Source: Anagrus nilaparvatae (lineage: Eukaryota > Arthropoda > Insecta > Hymenoptera > Mymaridae). From it: a stretch of DNA of 64,000 bases. Made by a program: the position numbers and the translations under genes. Where the stretch lies: contig JAKSXM010000007.1 of the NCBI GenBank assembly GCA_022575985.1, positions 30,010,501 to 30,074,500 of the forward strand, read 5' to 3'. Positions 11,786 to 22,384 of this stretch are shown here, piece by piece. Positions within the stretch are counted from its first letter, which is position 1. Each line of letters opens with the position of its first letter. The notes beneath the pieces were generated by a model, which did not search any database, was not told where the DNA came from, and saw only the letters and a list, made by a program, of their open reading frames with translations.

Positions 11786-13841
11786 TATGTATGTAATCGG
11801 TGATATTTCACAAGTATTATGGAATTAAGACCTAATTTTTTTTTCAAAAATTTTTTCACCAAAAAAGCTCGAGGTACTTTTTTTTTTTTTGATTTGGATG
11901 TAATACCTCATTTATTTCCATGAAAGTACTTATATTTGAAAGTATGGTTTTTACATGATATCTCGAATCGGATACTTAATTTTCTGAAAATTTTTTTTCT
12001 AAAATTTTTTTCACAAAAAAATACAAAAAATACAAATTTTTTTTTTCTTTTTGGACGTAGTACCTAATTTATTTCCATGGAAGTACTAATTTTAAGAACC
12101 TTGTTTATTGTTATTTTTTGGATCTGATACTGAATTTTTTCAAAATTCTTTTTGTCAAAATTAAAAAAATAGAAAAATAAAAAAAAATGCAATATTTTTT
12201 TTTTTTTTGGGTGTAATACCTCATTTAATTCTATGAAAGTACTAATATCTGAAAATAATGTAACTAGTGATATTTCAAAACCATTATCGAATTAAAAAAG
12301 TAAAAATAATATTTTATTGACCAGAATTGGAGCTGAACTTAATTTTTTTTTATTGTTTCAAATTATTTAAAATAAATAAAACAATGAATTAAGACATAAT
12401 TTTTTTTTCAAACATTTTTTATCAAAAAATCTCTAACCCCCCTTTTTTATTTTTAATTTGGATGTAACACCTCATTTATTTCCATGAAAGTACTTATATT
12501 TGAAAGTATAGTTTTCAAATGATTTCTCGAATCGGATACTTAATTTTCTGAAAATTTTTTTTCTAAAATTTTTTTCACAAAAAAATACAAAAAATACGAA
12601 ACTTTTTTTTCTTTTTGGACGTAGTACCTAATTTATTTCCATGGAAGTACTTGTTTTAAGAACCTCGTTTACAGTAATTTTTTGGAACTGATACTGAATT
12701 TTTTCAAAATTTTTTTCTCAAAATTAAAAAAAAAGAAAAATAAAAAAAACTGCAATATTTTTTTTTTTTTTTTTTGGTGTAACACCTCATTTAATTCTAT
12801 GAAAGTACTAATATTTTAAAATATTGTAACCAGTGATATTTCATAACAACTATCGAATGAATACCTAACTTTTTTTTCCAAAAAATTTGTTTATTAAAAA
12901 AATCTCAAAATACTTTTTTTTTTTTTAATTTGGATGTAATACCTCATTCATTTCCATGAAATTACTTATATTTGAAATTATGATTTTTACTCGATATCTT
13001 GAATCTGATAATTAATTTTTTGAACATTTTTTTCTCCAAAATCTTCGTCACAAAAAAATATATAAAACACCAAATTTATTTTTCGTTTTGGGCACATCTA
13101 ATTTATTTTAATGAGTGTACAAGTTTTAGAAATTTAGTTTATACTAATTTTTTGTATCCGATCACAATTTTTTTTTTATTTTGATATAAATTATAACACA
13201 CAAGAAAGAATGATGGAAATCTTGCCTCTTTTTGACTTCCTCGGATTATTTTGTTCTTAAAAGTTATATTGTCATTTTTTAAAGAATCAAACAATTTATA
13301 GAATTAAATAATTTATTATTTTGTGATTAATAGAAATAATATAAATAATGTTAAAACCTTGAAATGCAAAAAGTACACTGAGAAAATAAATTATAAGAAA
13401 TTATTATAAATTCTGCTAAAAACTCCTATCTTTTTATAATAATTGAGCGAATATTGGTAATTTTCGCATCGTTACCAACCATTTCTTTGACAAAACAAAA
13501 AAATCATGTTACCCAATATTTTAATTATTAAGGGATAATTATATATTCTAATAAAATAAAATTTTATAAAAAAAAAATAAAATTAGCTTTTTTTACATTT
13601 GTTTCTTTTTAATTATGCAAAAATGATTTAAAATCCATTAACGCCGGCGCGACCAATCCATGGACGCTAGAATTTTCACTTTAATAACAAAATGATCTTA
13701 ATAATCTACTTTACCAGCTACTAAAAACGAAAAAAGTATGTATAATTGCATGGTTGTAATCAATAATATTTGTTGTAAATTAAGATTACAGCCCATTGTT
13801 TGAGGAACCTCAGTGCCAGCTAGTTGGCAGGGTATTTTTTC
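11607..13841. repeat. Right inner arm of giant palindrome
   Basis: It is the inverted copy of 8546-10830, from GGTTCCTCAAAGAGGAACC to CCAGCTAGTTGGCAGGGTATT. The (GT) run at 11729-11782 is about 27 units, roughly twice as long as the matching (AC) run of the left arm. The arms therefore drift independently at the microsatellite. Small internal indels also distinguish the arms (for example near 12295-12400). Confidence 0.8.
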
Positions 13842-14334
13842 TATTATTTGTTTCAATTTGTTTGTTGCAGGTTTTTTTTGTAATTTTTATGACATTTAAT
13901 AGTGGAAAATGAAAATAGTGGTAAGTTGTGGTAAATTGACAATTCTTGAGAGCTCCACTGAATACCACATCAAGCCGATGGAAGATGTGATCAGAGGATC
14001 TGCTTCGGAGAAAGTTCTGCATTTTCTTGTAATAATATTTGCTTTAATATTTTTGATGTGGGCTTCGTAACTAATAGTTCATAGTGTTGAATGTCAATTG
14101 GTCATGAGAATAACACGTCATCTCTAAGGAAGATTTTCCTACTTGGTTTACTTCGAAGATATGTCTGCGCTATCATTCTAGATGAGTCACCATCATACTC
14201 ATCTTACAAAAAATTTCTTTAAATAATTTACTTATATATTCTTTAATACCTTAACTTAAATATTCTATACTAAAAAAAATATTGTGGAAAATTAAAATAA
14301 GACATTTAAAATTCCTTTTCCTTTATTTAATACC
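13842..14334. other. Unique segment inside right half of palindrome
   Basis: About 490 bp with no counterpart on the left side. A short minus-strand frame (13810-14022) shows no known domain. I see no other feature. Confidence 0.5.
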
Positions 14335-14494
14335 TGCACTGATAAAAATTCTTATATGGGTAATTACTATAACTAAGTAGTAAATTTACTATCAGGATAG
14401 TAATTTAACTATATGGGATGAGTAAATTTATTATCCAGATTGTCAATATTACCTGGTTAGTAACTACCCGGACAAGAATTTTTTTTACAGTGTG
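14335..14494. mobile_element. Short MITE, ~160 bp
   Basis: The ends CACTGATAAAAATTCTT and AAGAATTTTTTTTACAGTG are inverted copies. The interior carries GTAATTACTATAACTAAG and GTTAGTAACTACCCGGAC, and is itself weakly palindromic. A partial copy lies at 10828-10945, in the spacer of the palindrome. The element is too small to code. Confidence 0.65.
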
Positions 14495-14495
14495 T

Positions 14496-14512
14496 ATTAA
14501 ATATGTCTTCAT
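14496..14512. repeat. Target-site duplication, left copy (17 bp)
   Basis: ATTAAATATGTCTTCAT here is repeated exactly at 16117-16133, immediately after a poly(A) tail. It brackets the R1-type LINE fragment and proves insertion by target-primed reverse transcription. Confidence 0.9.
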
Positions 14513-15924
14513 CGGCTAAGTGGGACGATATGTTGCACTCCCTCGAGCAGGTATTCAGAGTTCCGGATTATCTGGGAAATATACTCAGAGATTACCTCCG
14601 GGACCGATACCTGCGCTGGGACACGCTCGATGGCACAAGAGGTAAAGTATTAAGCGCAGGTATAGCGCAGGGTTCAGTTCTGGGTCCTGATCTGTGGAAT
14701 GCCTTTTACGACGGCTTGCTAAAGATTGAGCTTCCGGATGGATGCTCCATGATTGGATACGCGGATGACGTTGCTCTAACCATAACAGCTCGAGGACCAG
14801 CAGAATACCTTGGATGAGGCCATGCGCCTTATCAATAGCTGGATGTCGGATCACGAACTAAGACTGGCAGTCCCGAAAACGGAGATTGTCCTTCTGACCC
14901 GGAGAAGGGTTGATACCATATTCGGCGTCAGCTTTGATGACGGAGGTAATCCCCTTATGATCCAGACCAAACCATCGGTCAAATATTTGGGGGTCTTCTT
15001 GGATAACAAGTTGACCTACAATAGACAATTCCAGCAGGCCTGTGAAAAGGCTGGCCGGGGGACAAAGTCCCTCTCGTGGCTAATGACGAACATCGGCGGT
15101 CCCAGATCAGAGAAGAGGAGGCTGTTGATGACGACAGTCAACTCCATCTTGCTCTACGGTGCAGAGGTGTGGGCGGACAATGTCCACATAAAAAAGTACT
15201 GCAAGAAACTAAAGGCAGTACAGAGGCAGGGGGCACTTCGAATCGCTTGCTCGTACAAGACAGTATCAGAGCCAGCGATCCAGGTGGTGGCACGGGTGTT
15301 TCCCATCGACCTGCTTGCCTTGGAAAGGCAGGCGATCTATAAGGCCGAGTCTACATAACCGCACCGCACGGCGCAGCCCAATACTATTGGTATAGGAGTC
15401 ACGTGACGCCGCAAGCGCAAGCCTATATCAATAGCATTGGGCTACGTCGTGCGGTGCGGTTATGTAGACTCGGCCTAACCGTGAGGAAGAAGAGCGAGAC
15501 GTAGCTTCCGTTCGCGCTCGCTCCCACACACTGGAATGCTGGCAGTATAGGTGGAATGGTGACCCGAGGGGACGTTGGACGCACCGCCTTATCATCGATT
15601 TGGAAAGCTGGATGAACCGTGATCATGGAGAGGTAGACTTCTACCACACACAGTTCCTAACTGGTCACGGTTATTTCCGCGATATGCTTTTCAAGTGGAG
15701 CAAGGTGACATCTCCGGAATGCTTGCATTGCCCGGGCGAGCTGGATACCGCTGAGCACACCTTTTTTGGGTGTCCTCACTTCGCTGAAGGGCGACCGACC
15801 TTCGATGAATGGAGGCCGGAAGTAGTCGTCCCGGAAATGCTGCGCAGTGCCGCTAACTGGTACATTGTGGCAGAGTACGTACGGGCGACACTGATTGGAG
15901 AAAAGGAGGAAGGTTTCCTCTCGT
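14513..15924 (+). pseudogene. R1-type LINE ORF2, C-terminal half (broken)
   Basis: The frame begins at KWDDMLHSLEQVF and runs through the RT motif B block GIAQGSVLGPDLWN and the catalytic GYADDVALTI (motif C). A frameshift near 14795-14810 moves the next block, from NTLDEAMRLINSW through PKTEIVLLTRRR and KYLGVFLDNKLTY, into another frame. At 15342 a MITE breaks the protein again. The C-terminal part (15600-15924) holds CLHCPGELDTAEHTFFGC, a CCHC-like motif typical of the R1 clade after the RT. The protein lacks the endonuclease and RT fingers because of 5' truncation, so it is not functional. Confidence 0.85.
15340..15478. mobile_element. PIF/Harbinger-like MITE with TAA duplications
   Basis: A 133-bp palindromic unit (15343-15475) has perfect 20-bp inverted ends (GGCCGAGTCTACATAACCGC and its complement), flanked by TAA at 15340-15342 and 15476-15478. 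The paralogous LINE at about 23870-23890 has the uninterrupted sequence GATCTATAACCGTGAGG, which proves the insertion and its 3-bp duplication. Three-base TWA duplications are the hallmark of the PIF/Harbinger superfamily. There is no coding capacity, so transposase would have to come from elsewhere. Confidence 0.8.
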
Positions 15925-16116
15925 AGGAAAATCTCCTTTATTGACAGGGTATGGCGAAGAAATGCCTTGGCTGCATTGTTTCCGGACCGAAGTAATACCT
16001 AAACAGGGAGTCCCGGTCCGGATTCTATGATATTGTCATAAATGCAGGAGGGTGGGGAGTTTAGTGGGTATTGTAATTCCTCAATTGTGTATATCTGGGC
16101 AACCCCAAAAAAAAAA

Positions 16117-16133
16117 ATTAAATATGTCTTCAT
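16117..16133. repeat. Target-site duplication, right copy (17 bp)
   Basis: Exact repeat of 14496-14512, following the poly(A) end of LINE copy A. Confidence 0.9.
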
Positions 16134-16614
16134 ACTTTTTGATGCTAAAATTAAAAATTGATATTATTCATAATAAAATTTGTAAAAAGTAAAAATAATA
16201 TCAAAAATAAATAAAAATCTATAAAAATATGTAAAAATATTAATAATGTAATAACACATAAACATTTTTATTTTTAATAAAATATATAATTAAATAATAA
16301 TAATATGTTAAAAACTGATTATATATACCCTTAATCTGCATAATCTTTGTTTATTAAAAAAAAAAAAATAATAATCATTTAATGTTCTATAGAATATTCT
16401 GAAGTACATTTGAAGGATCTGAAGATATAACTTGTGTAAAGCATGCTAACGTATGCTTCACTCAGACTAATAACTTTTGATTTCCCTTTGCAGTAGTTTA
16501 TATTAATAATTTTATTTAAATAATTACTATTATACTGCAATGAGAGGGAAAGATGTATTTATAATATCATGACAAATAATAATACAGAAACAAAGCTGCC
16601 GGCTTCTGTTTTCA

Positions 16615-16952
16615 TACACTGAAAAAGAATTATAGACCCAATTTGGAAATGGCCCCTTATAATATATCAATGCCTTCAAAAGAAACTTGGCCCGGAGCCT
16701 CTCTAAGAACTTACGAAACGCACGTTTACTGCGAGGCCCCAACAGACACGTGACATGACGCATATTTATTGGGAACGCGCGTTTCCCAAGTTCGGTAGAG
16801 ACGCGGACACTGCGTGCTTCTAATTCAGTCAAAATGCGCGTTCATTCCTCTGCATACGTCTTGAGTAAACAAAACACCTCCACTAGACTTAAATTCGATG
16901 CCTTTGGCCTGTAAAGTTCAAGGCTTCGGGTCTATAATTTTTTTTCAGTGTA
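16615..16952. mobile_element. MITE, 334 bp, TA-flanked
   Basis: CACTGAAAAAGAATTATAGA at 16617 is mirrored by TCTATAATTTTTTTTCAGTG ending at 16950, and both ends are flanked by TA. The inner ~290 bp is comparatively GC-rich with GCGCGTTTCCC-type motifs. The 100-codon minus-strand frame across it shows no known domain and is probably fortuitous. This fits a Tc1/mariner-type MITE. Confidence 0.7.
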
Positions 16953-17756
16953 GGTTATGTGCGCTAGTTCTTCTTGCTCTGGAACTCTCAAAGGATAAAG
17001 ACCGTGTTCTTTATTAAGAGCTTTTTTTCGTTTTATAAAAACGTGCTTCTCTCGCATTTAATAATGTAATTATTTTTGTTTAATTAAAATTCATAGACGT
17101 CAAAATTTAAGTGGCCTAACAAAAATAAAGTCGGGTTTTAGCTGGTAAAATTACAAGTACAATTTCTTCATTTGAAAACGATTCTCGAAAGGGGAGAAGT
17201 GCTTTATTTATGATGTTTTATTTACGACATTACAAATGTTTTATTTATGACAAAGTTCATAATATAATCCATGTGATAAATAATGTATATTATTATTTCA
17301 TATTAGTTAATTATTAATCCGTTCGGGTCAGGTTGCGAATTTTATATGCTTAAGAATGCAGGAATAAGCACATAAAATTCTTCAATACTATGTATCTTCT
17401 TTGGTTATAGTAACTATCAGAAATCAAATTTTTGTCGGTTTACCACTGACATGTGGGTGGGGAGCAGTGTTAACCCTGCTGGTTAATATTTACCCCCGTA
17501 TTTTATATATTATGCACTCTAAAATTTTTTGAAAATATCAGAGACTTAAGTCTGTAGTTTAAACTACATTAAAAATTTGCAGAACTAAGAAAATTTTGTT
17601 TAGGTAATTAACCACCTAATTTAAGGGGTCTAATCACATAGTTTTTCTTGGAAGACATTGTTTTAAACTTAAATTCAGTTAAAAATTTTGAATTTTTAAC
17701 TTAAAAGTCTTTTAGCATTTTTCTTGTAGAGATCAATAATATATTAATTTTTCTAG
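16953..17756. other. Intron-like spacer before host exon
   Basis: AT-rich sequence without repeats or coding frames. Its right end carries a splice acceptor (TTAATTTTTCTAG ending at 17756), so it is probably intron of the gene whose exon follows. Confidence 0.5.
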
Positions 17757-18513
17757 GTCAACAAATACAACTACATACCTTTATTTATTGGAAGAAGCTC
17801 ATTCGATGTTATCCATTACTAAAGACGTTGAATATATAAATAAACTATCTGAAGATGAGTATTCTGAAAAATTAAAGAAGTTATTTTTCCAATCTTGTGC
17901 TCTTCTTGCGGATTATTACGCCAAAGCAGACTGTGAACTTGAGCAGCATATTTGTGTTAAATATTATAAAATGTCTGGGTTAAGCCCAAGTGAAGTTTTA
18001 AACAGAAAATCAACGTGCAATGCTCCAGGGCTTACTTTTTACTTAAGAGAAATTTTAACTAATTTAACTAGTGTGTCAGATAGTGATGAATTGTTTCATA
18101 ATGAGAAAGTCTTTGATATTGTCAGTAAAGTAAAAACAGAAGATATAGTAATATTAATTTTAAGAAGCATTATTTTACGTGAATATGCTACTGCCAAATT
18201 AATTAGAATCTTAGAATCAAAAGTTGAAAATAACTTAGCTAACTTCGTAATCGCAGTACTTTATGTTCATGCCCAAAAACGAACATCAGCAGAATTAATA
18301 CTGAAATCAGTACCAGATCAAGAGTTACAAATAATTTTATTAGACTATCCGGAAATATTATTTGATAAAACCTTTTTAGAATTTAATAGCCATACAGTTT
18401 TTTCTTTTACGGAATTTTCAGCTATTTTGATCTCCTGCAAGGCAGTTTTATTCTCAAAAATTCTAATAAAATATATCCAAAGAGGAATCCTAAGTTTGCA
18501 TGAAATTTTACAG
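17757..18513 (+). CDS. Internal exon of a host gene, possibly HPS3-like (BLOC-2 subunit)
   Basis: An open stretch of 252 codons lies between a good acceptor (pyrimidine-rich TTTTTCTAG at 17748-17756) and a donor (TTACAG then GTCTGT at 18514). The frame is open from the acceptor, so the usual start call at 17788 (a TTG) is not a true start. The protein is alpha-helical and leucine-rich with no membrane segment: TTTYLYLLEEAHSML, then LADYYAKADCELEQHICVKY and YYKMSGLSPSEVLNR, as in an alpha-solenoid trafficking protein. My tentative match is HPS3 (carmine in Drosophila), a BLOC-2 subunit acting in lysosome-related organelle biogenesis. I base this on remembered family character only, not on an alignment. 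Codon use and the lack of stops make a real host exon likely, even if the name is wrong. No other exon is visible nearby. Confidence 0.55.
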
Positions 18514-19729
18514 GTCTGTAACTATTTTGTAAATATTTTATTTAATTTATACTAACAGTATTAAATTAATTAACTCTATTGATAATTTAAATGTAACATG
18601 CAACTACTATTTAATACAAGGTCAGATCCAGAAATTTTTTTGAGGGGGGAGGAGGAAACTACAACTTTATGGGGTGAAGTGTGGTCAGGCTACGCGTATC
18701 TTTTGATTAAACAAGAAGACCCCGATATCTCCTATGCTTGTATATAGTTTGACATTTTATAATCAAATTATTAAACGCATATAATGCTCGAAAAAAAATC
18801 GCTATAATTTGTTATTATTTCTTAATTCTTAATTATACAGGGGGGGGGCTCCGCCCCCCTGTATTGCATTTACTTTTGTTTCTGTTGCTTAAGAAAATCA
18901 TGTTTCACTAAAAATTTGTAATTATGCAAACATGTTCAGAGTTTTCAGAGGAGCCTATTTCTGTCCCCAGTAAAGTTATAATTATTAATTACAGAAACAT
19001 ATTTAAAAAGGTATTGGAGAGGTTATGCCTAATCACAAAGATAATTTATTTCCTATGGAATCGACGCGTTTCTCCCGCACGAACAGAATCTAGCATTTTA
19101 GTATTAGTATCTCGTGTACTATTTTGGTACTATAGACTTAGAGACTTCAAGACCTATTATGAATCATGTTAGTCGGCTAGTAATTTCATAATTTAAACAT
19201 TTTGTTATTAGCTGGATATCCAATTTTTTCTGTACTTTTTAATATAGAGAATTTAAGGCCTCATAATAATTTTCAGAGGGGCCTTTTTATAGTCCTAATA
19301 CTTTATAGCGTAAACAATATAAATTGCAAATAATACAGTAATTTTTAAATAAAAAATCGTGCGTTTGACTCCTGAATATGCAAAATCAAGTTTTTCAGGG
19401 GGCCCTAATTTTTTATTAATGATAATCTCGAATAACTAATTTATAAAAATATTAATTTATGATACAACAATCATATTTTTGTTTTCTGAATAGCAAAGAA
19501 TCTATAAATTATCTTGGATTTTTCTCTATTTTTTTTCCGCAAATCACTGAAAATTATTTACAAATTTTTAAAGAAATGTTCTTTTTTTATGAAAATTTAT
19601 CTGAGTACGTATAAATTAATGCCAAATCGAGTTATACCAATTGCGACAGTACAATTTTGTCATATTTAGAAGATCAATCAATTTCACTTTTTAATCAAAA
19701 TTTCAAAAAATTTTATTTTTCCCAAAAAT
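18514..19729. other. Probable intron or intergenic, no gene seen
   Basis: It follows the splice donor. A G9 run with a GC-rich hairpin (CAGGGGGGGGGCTCCGCCCC) stands out at 18838-18861, and a G-rich patch at 18640-18660. The 82-codon frame at 18924 has no recognisable domain. Confidence 0.45.
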
Positions 19730-20342
19730 AGTAAAAATTTAATATCTCCAAAAGTACGGTTGCTGAGTGGCAAAACGAGTGTGTCTATATGTGTCTATCT
19801 GCCTATGTCATACGCAGACTTTTTTTCTATATTTTGACACTTCATTTTGACTTTTTATTAATTTCACCCTGATGATGAAACACACACAGATCCACAAATA
19901 GATGATTAAAAATACCATAAAAAATAAAAAATTTCTTAAAATTTTTCAACCAGCTTTAAAAATATTTTATAAAATTTTAAAGATACCTCCGTTTTGAATA
20001 AAAATTTAGGGAAATACGCAAGAATTGGTGCTGAATTGAATACTACAAAGTGTGACAGGAAAATTTTTCGATAGTCTAAAGATATTTCAATTTTTGTTAA
20101 AAATTCTTAAAAATTTTATCAAGTTCAAAAACACTAAAAATTGAATATCTCCAAAAGTACGATAACTGAGTCGCAAAACTATAGCCTTTGTCACCCGTGG
20201 ACTTTTTTTCTTTAATTTGACACCAGTTTTATTAAATTTCCTTCACTGGTTTGATCCTGACGATAATACACACACAGACACACAAATAAATTTTCAAATA
20301 TATATAGTAGTAAGATAAGATAAGATAAGATAAGATAAGATT
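19730..20342 (+). repeat. Duplicated ~400 bp repeat with (GATAA)n tail
   Basis: ATATCTCCAAAAGTACG occurs at about 19742 and 20145, followed both times by GCTGAGTSGCAAAAC-like sequence, a GACTTTTTTTCT block, a CCTGAYGATRAWACACACA block and CACAAATA. The second unit ends in TATATATAGTAG and about six GATAA pentamers (20310-20342). A tail of simple repeats after a conserved 3' segment resembles LINE or SINE 3' ends. A similar arrangement, with GGATA repeats, lies at 39.4-39.6 kb. Confidence 0.5.
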
Positions 20343-20452
20343 ATTAAAACTTCTTGATAGGAAAAATTAATTTTATTATCCTTTAATAACGAGATTACTT
20401 TTTTTACGAAGATTCAGCCTTGCAAGGACTTGTGAGATCTCAATTTTTTTGC

Positions 20453-20793
20453 TATTACGAAATGTTCCGGAATACGTTTTCCATTATCAGGTTTTCAAAA
20501 AACTAAAATAAAATATTCTTTATGAGATGATTTAAAAATATCTGCTCTTAAACTTTATGTTATTAAAACTTAAAAAAAAACATAAAATTACTGTTGCATA
20601 GAGTGTACAATCGGGTACATAAGGCGCGCTTCTCGTGAAAATATGCAAAAGTATTTTTGCGTCATGTTTACAAGTTTTAATAAAATCTATACGCACATAT
20701 TTTTAAACCTTTTAAATCTTATGGAGAAAATTTTATTTTAATTTTTTGAAAACCTGATAATTGAACATATTATGTTCCAAGACATGTCGTAAT
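20453..20793. repeat. Imperfect inverted repeat, ~340 bp
   Basis: ATTACGAAATGTTCC with ATTATCAGGTTTTCAAAAAA on the left is mirrored by TTTTTTGAAAACCTGATAAT and GGAACA-type sequence through GTCGTAAT on the right. It is probably a decayed MITE. Confidence 0.45.
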
Positions 20794-22384
20794 ATACAAA
20801 AGACGAAGTTTCTTGACGGATATAGGAAATTAAATAAAGTGTTAAATATTTATTTTATCATTTAATTTTTTAATCAGTGTCTTGGATACCGTAAACCCAT
20901 AAATTTTAATCATTTTACTAACGAAATAATTATAGTTAAAAAACATGTCTTTAAATAACATACTGCATATACCTGATTTTTCTTTAAAACTTATTGAAAA
21001 ATTATCTTGATATAATATGAATTAAGAAAATGGCTTAAGTCGGCTGTTTAAGATTATATGCATGTGATTGTATGTGATACAGCGCTACCTCAAGTTATGT
21101 AAATCAATTTACTTCAGTCTGTACATAGAAGTTAGTAATTATGTTGTAAACGCTGACGGGTGAGCTCTTTAGGCCAAAATAAACCTTTTGGGCCAATCTG
21201 GTACTTTTGGGCAAACTGGTACTATGAGCCAGTCTGGTAGCACTTCAACTACTGTCACGTGAAAATTTGGGTCATAATGAACAAAATACACCTTTCAGGC
21301 CAACATGGAACCATCTTCACAATACATCAATCACTCTACGGGGGGCGGAGCCTATTATATATATATAATACTTTATCTTTCTAATCTAAGCAAAAACATA
21401 TATATATGTGCTATTTTCATAAATCCCGATTATATATTACCGTTTGACAGCTAGTTGACAGCTGTCAACTGTCAATATCATTTTTCTGACATCAGATTTG
21501 AATTTAGCGACCTCAAAAACGTAAGACTATGTACTTTTATTTATCAAAAGATGCATTAAAAAAATAAAATATGACCTTTTCCAGTAGTAAATAATGTTGG
21601 ATCTGTGGAGCTTCGGAGCTTTGTGGGAGCCGAAGAAAGCATTTTGGAGCTTCGTGCCCATTGAGACTTTTGCTCAGGATGACGAAATGTACAACATACC
21701 AAAAATTCAGCCAATTCCGCCGAAACCCGAATCCCATAAGGTTTGTGCGGGGTCCTTTACGACAAATGTAGTATAATAACGATTTATTTTTTCGTAAATT
21801 TTCGACGACTAGGTCGTAAATTTTACGATCTTCATCGAAAAATTGCGAAAATTTGCAAAAAAATATGCAAAAATTTGCAACAAACACTTGTGAAATTACA
21901 AGGCATATTTTTGTGCCTAAAAACGCATAGTAAACCATTTAGAGTGATAAAAAGAATGCTTTTTTAGTTTATTTTATATTGCCTAGATTCATGATTTTGG
22001 TTATCGATCACTAATATATTGCTTAAGATTCATATATCTTAGTATTGATGACTATTGTACAGCTTTATATTGTAAAATTTCTTATTCGATACATGATTTA
22101 ATACTTAATATGAAATATTTTTTTCTTGTCATATACAATCTAAGCAAAAATATTTTATATTAGTAAACTTTTTTCTTCGATACTTGCCATACTGTTTTAC
22201 GTGGTAAATTTCAATTTTGATGTTTTGGATAGATGAATTTAATTTGTTTATATTTCTAAAACAGCATTTAGTTTCAAGTCTAACTATAGTTTAAATTTAA
22301 TTTTAAGTCAATACTCATCACACAATCACGTCACTAATTCTTGAGCAAGCTCAAATATATATACTCGTATCAAAGGTGCTTATG
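20794..22384. other. No gene supported
   Basis: It contains a small palindromic cluster (TTGACAGCTAGTTGACAGCTGTCAACTGTCAA split around 21446-21477) and two overlapping short frames on opposite strands at 21537-21967 with no recognisable domain. The left LTR of the BEL/Pao element that starts at about 22385 should lie here, but I cannot identify it. Confidence 0.4.

Larger units (their letters stand above)
14513..16116 (+). mobile_element. 5'-truncated R1-type LINE, copy A
   Basis: It starts abruptly within the RT domain and ends in A-rich sequence (AACCCCAAAAAAAAAAA), with a 17-bp duplication on both sides. This is the classic signature of a 5'-truncated non-LTR retrotransposon. The encoded RT and C-terminal zinc motif are of the R1 clade and clearly related to, but diverged from, the two longer R1-clade copies at 45-50 and 59-64 kb. 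A closer relative is the fragment at 23560-25438. It is disabled by a frameshift and by a MITE. Confidence 0.9.
8265..16412. mobile_element. Giant composite foldback (palindrome)
   Basis: The outer arms 8265-8541 and 16134-16412 are inverted copies (for example TACTTCAGAATATTCTATAG against CTATAGAATATTCTGAAGTA). Inside lie the much longer inner arms 8546-10830 and 11607-13841. The right side is lengthened by a short MITE (14335-14494) and by a LINE insertion (14513-16116) with an exact target duplication. Without the LINE the structure is about 6.5 kb. No transposase or other protein is encoded. The arms are diverged by scattered substitutions and by microsatellite length. Confidence 0.75.

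Noticed and set aside
18601..18866. hAT-like ends (CAGATCC and CAGGGGGGG motifs)
   Set aside because: No inverted pair and no 8-bp duplication could be matched.
18924..19172. 82-codon frame after the host exon
   Set aside because: No domain and no plausible acceptor directly before it; not supported as the next exon.
21537..21967. Overlapping frames of 60-133 codons on both strands
   Set aside because: No recognisable domain, no splice context, and low-complexity Lys/Phe-rich translation typical of AT-rich DNA.
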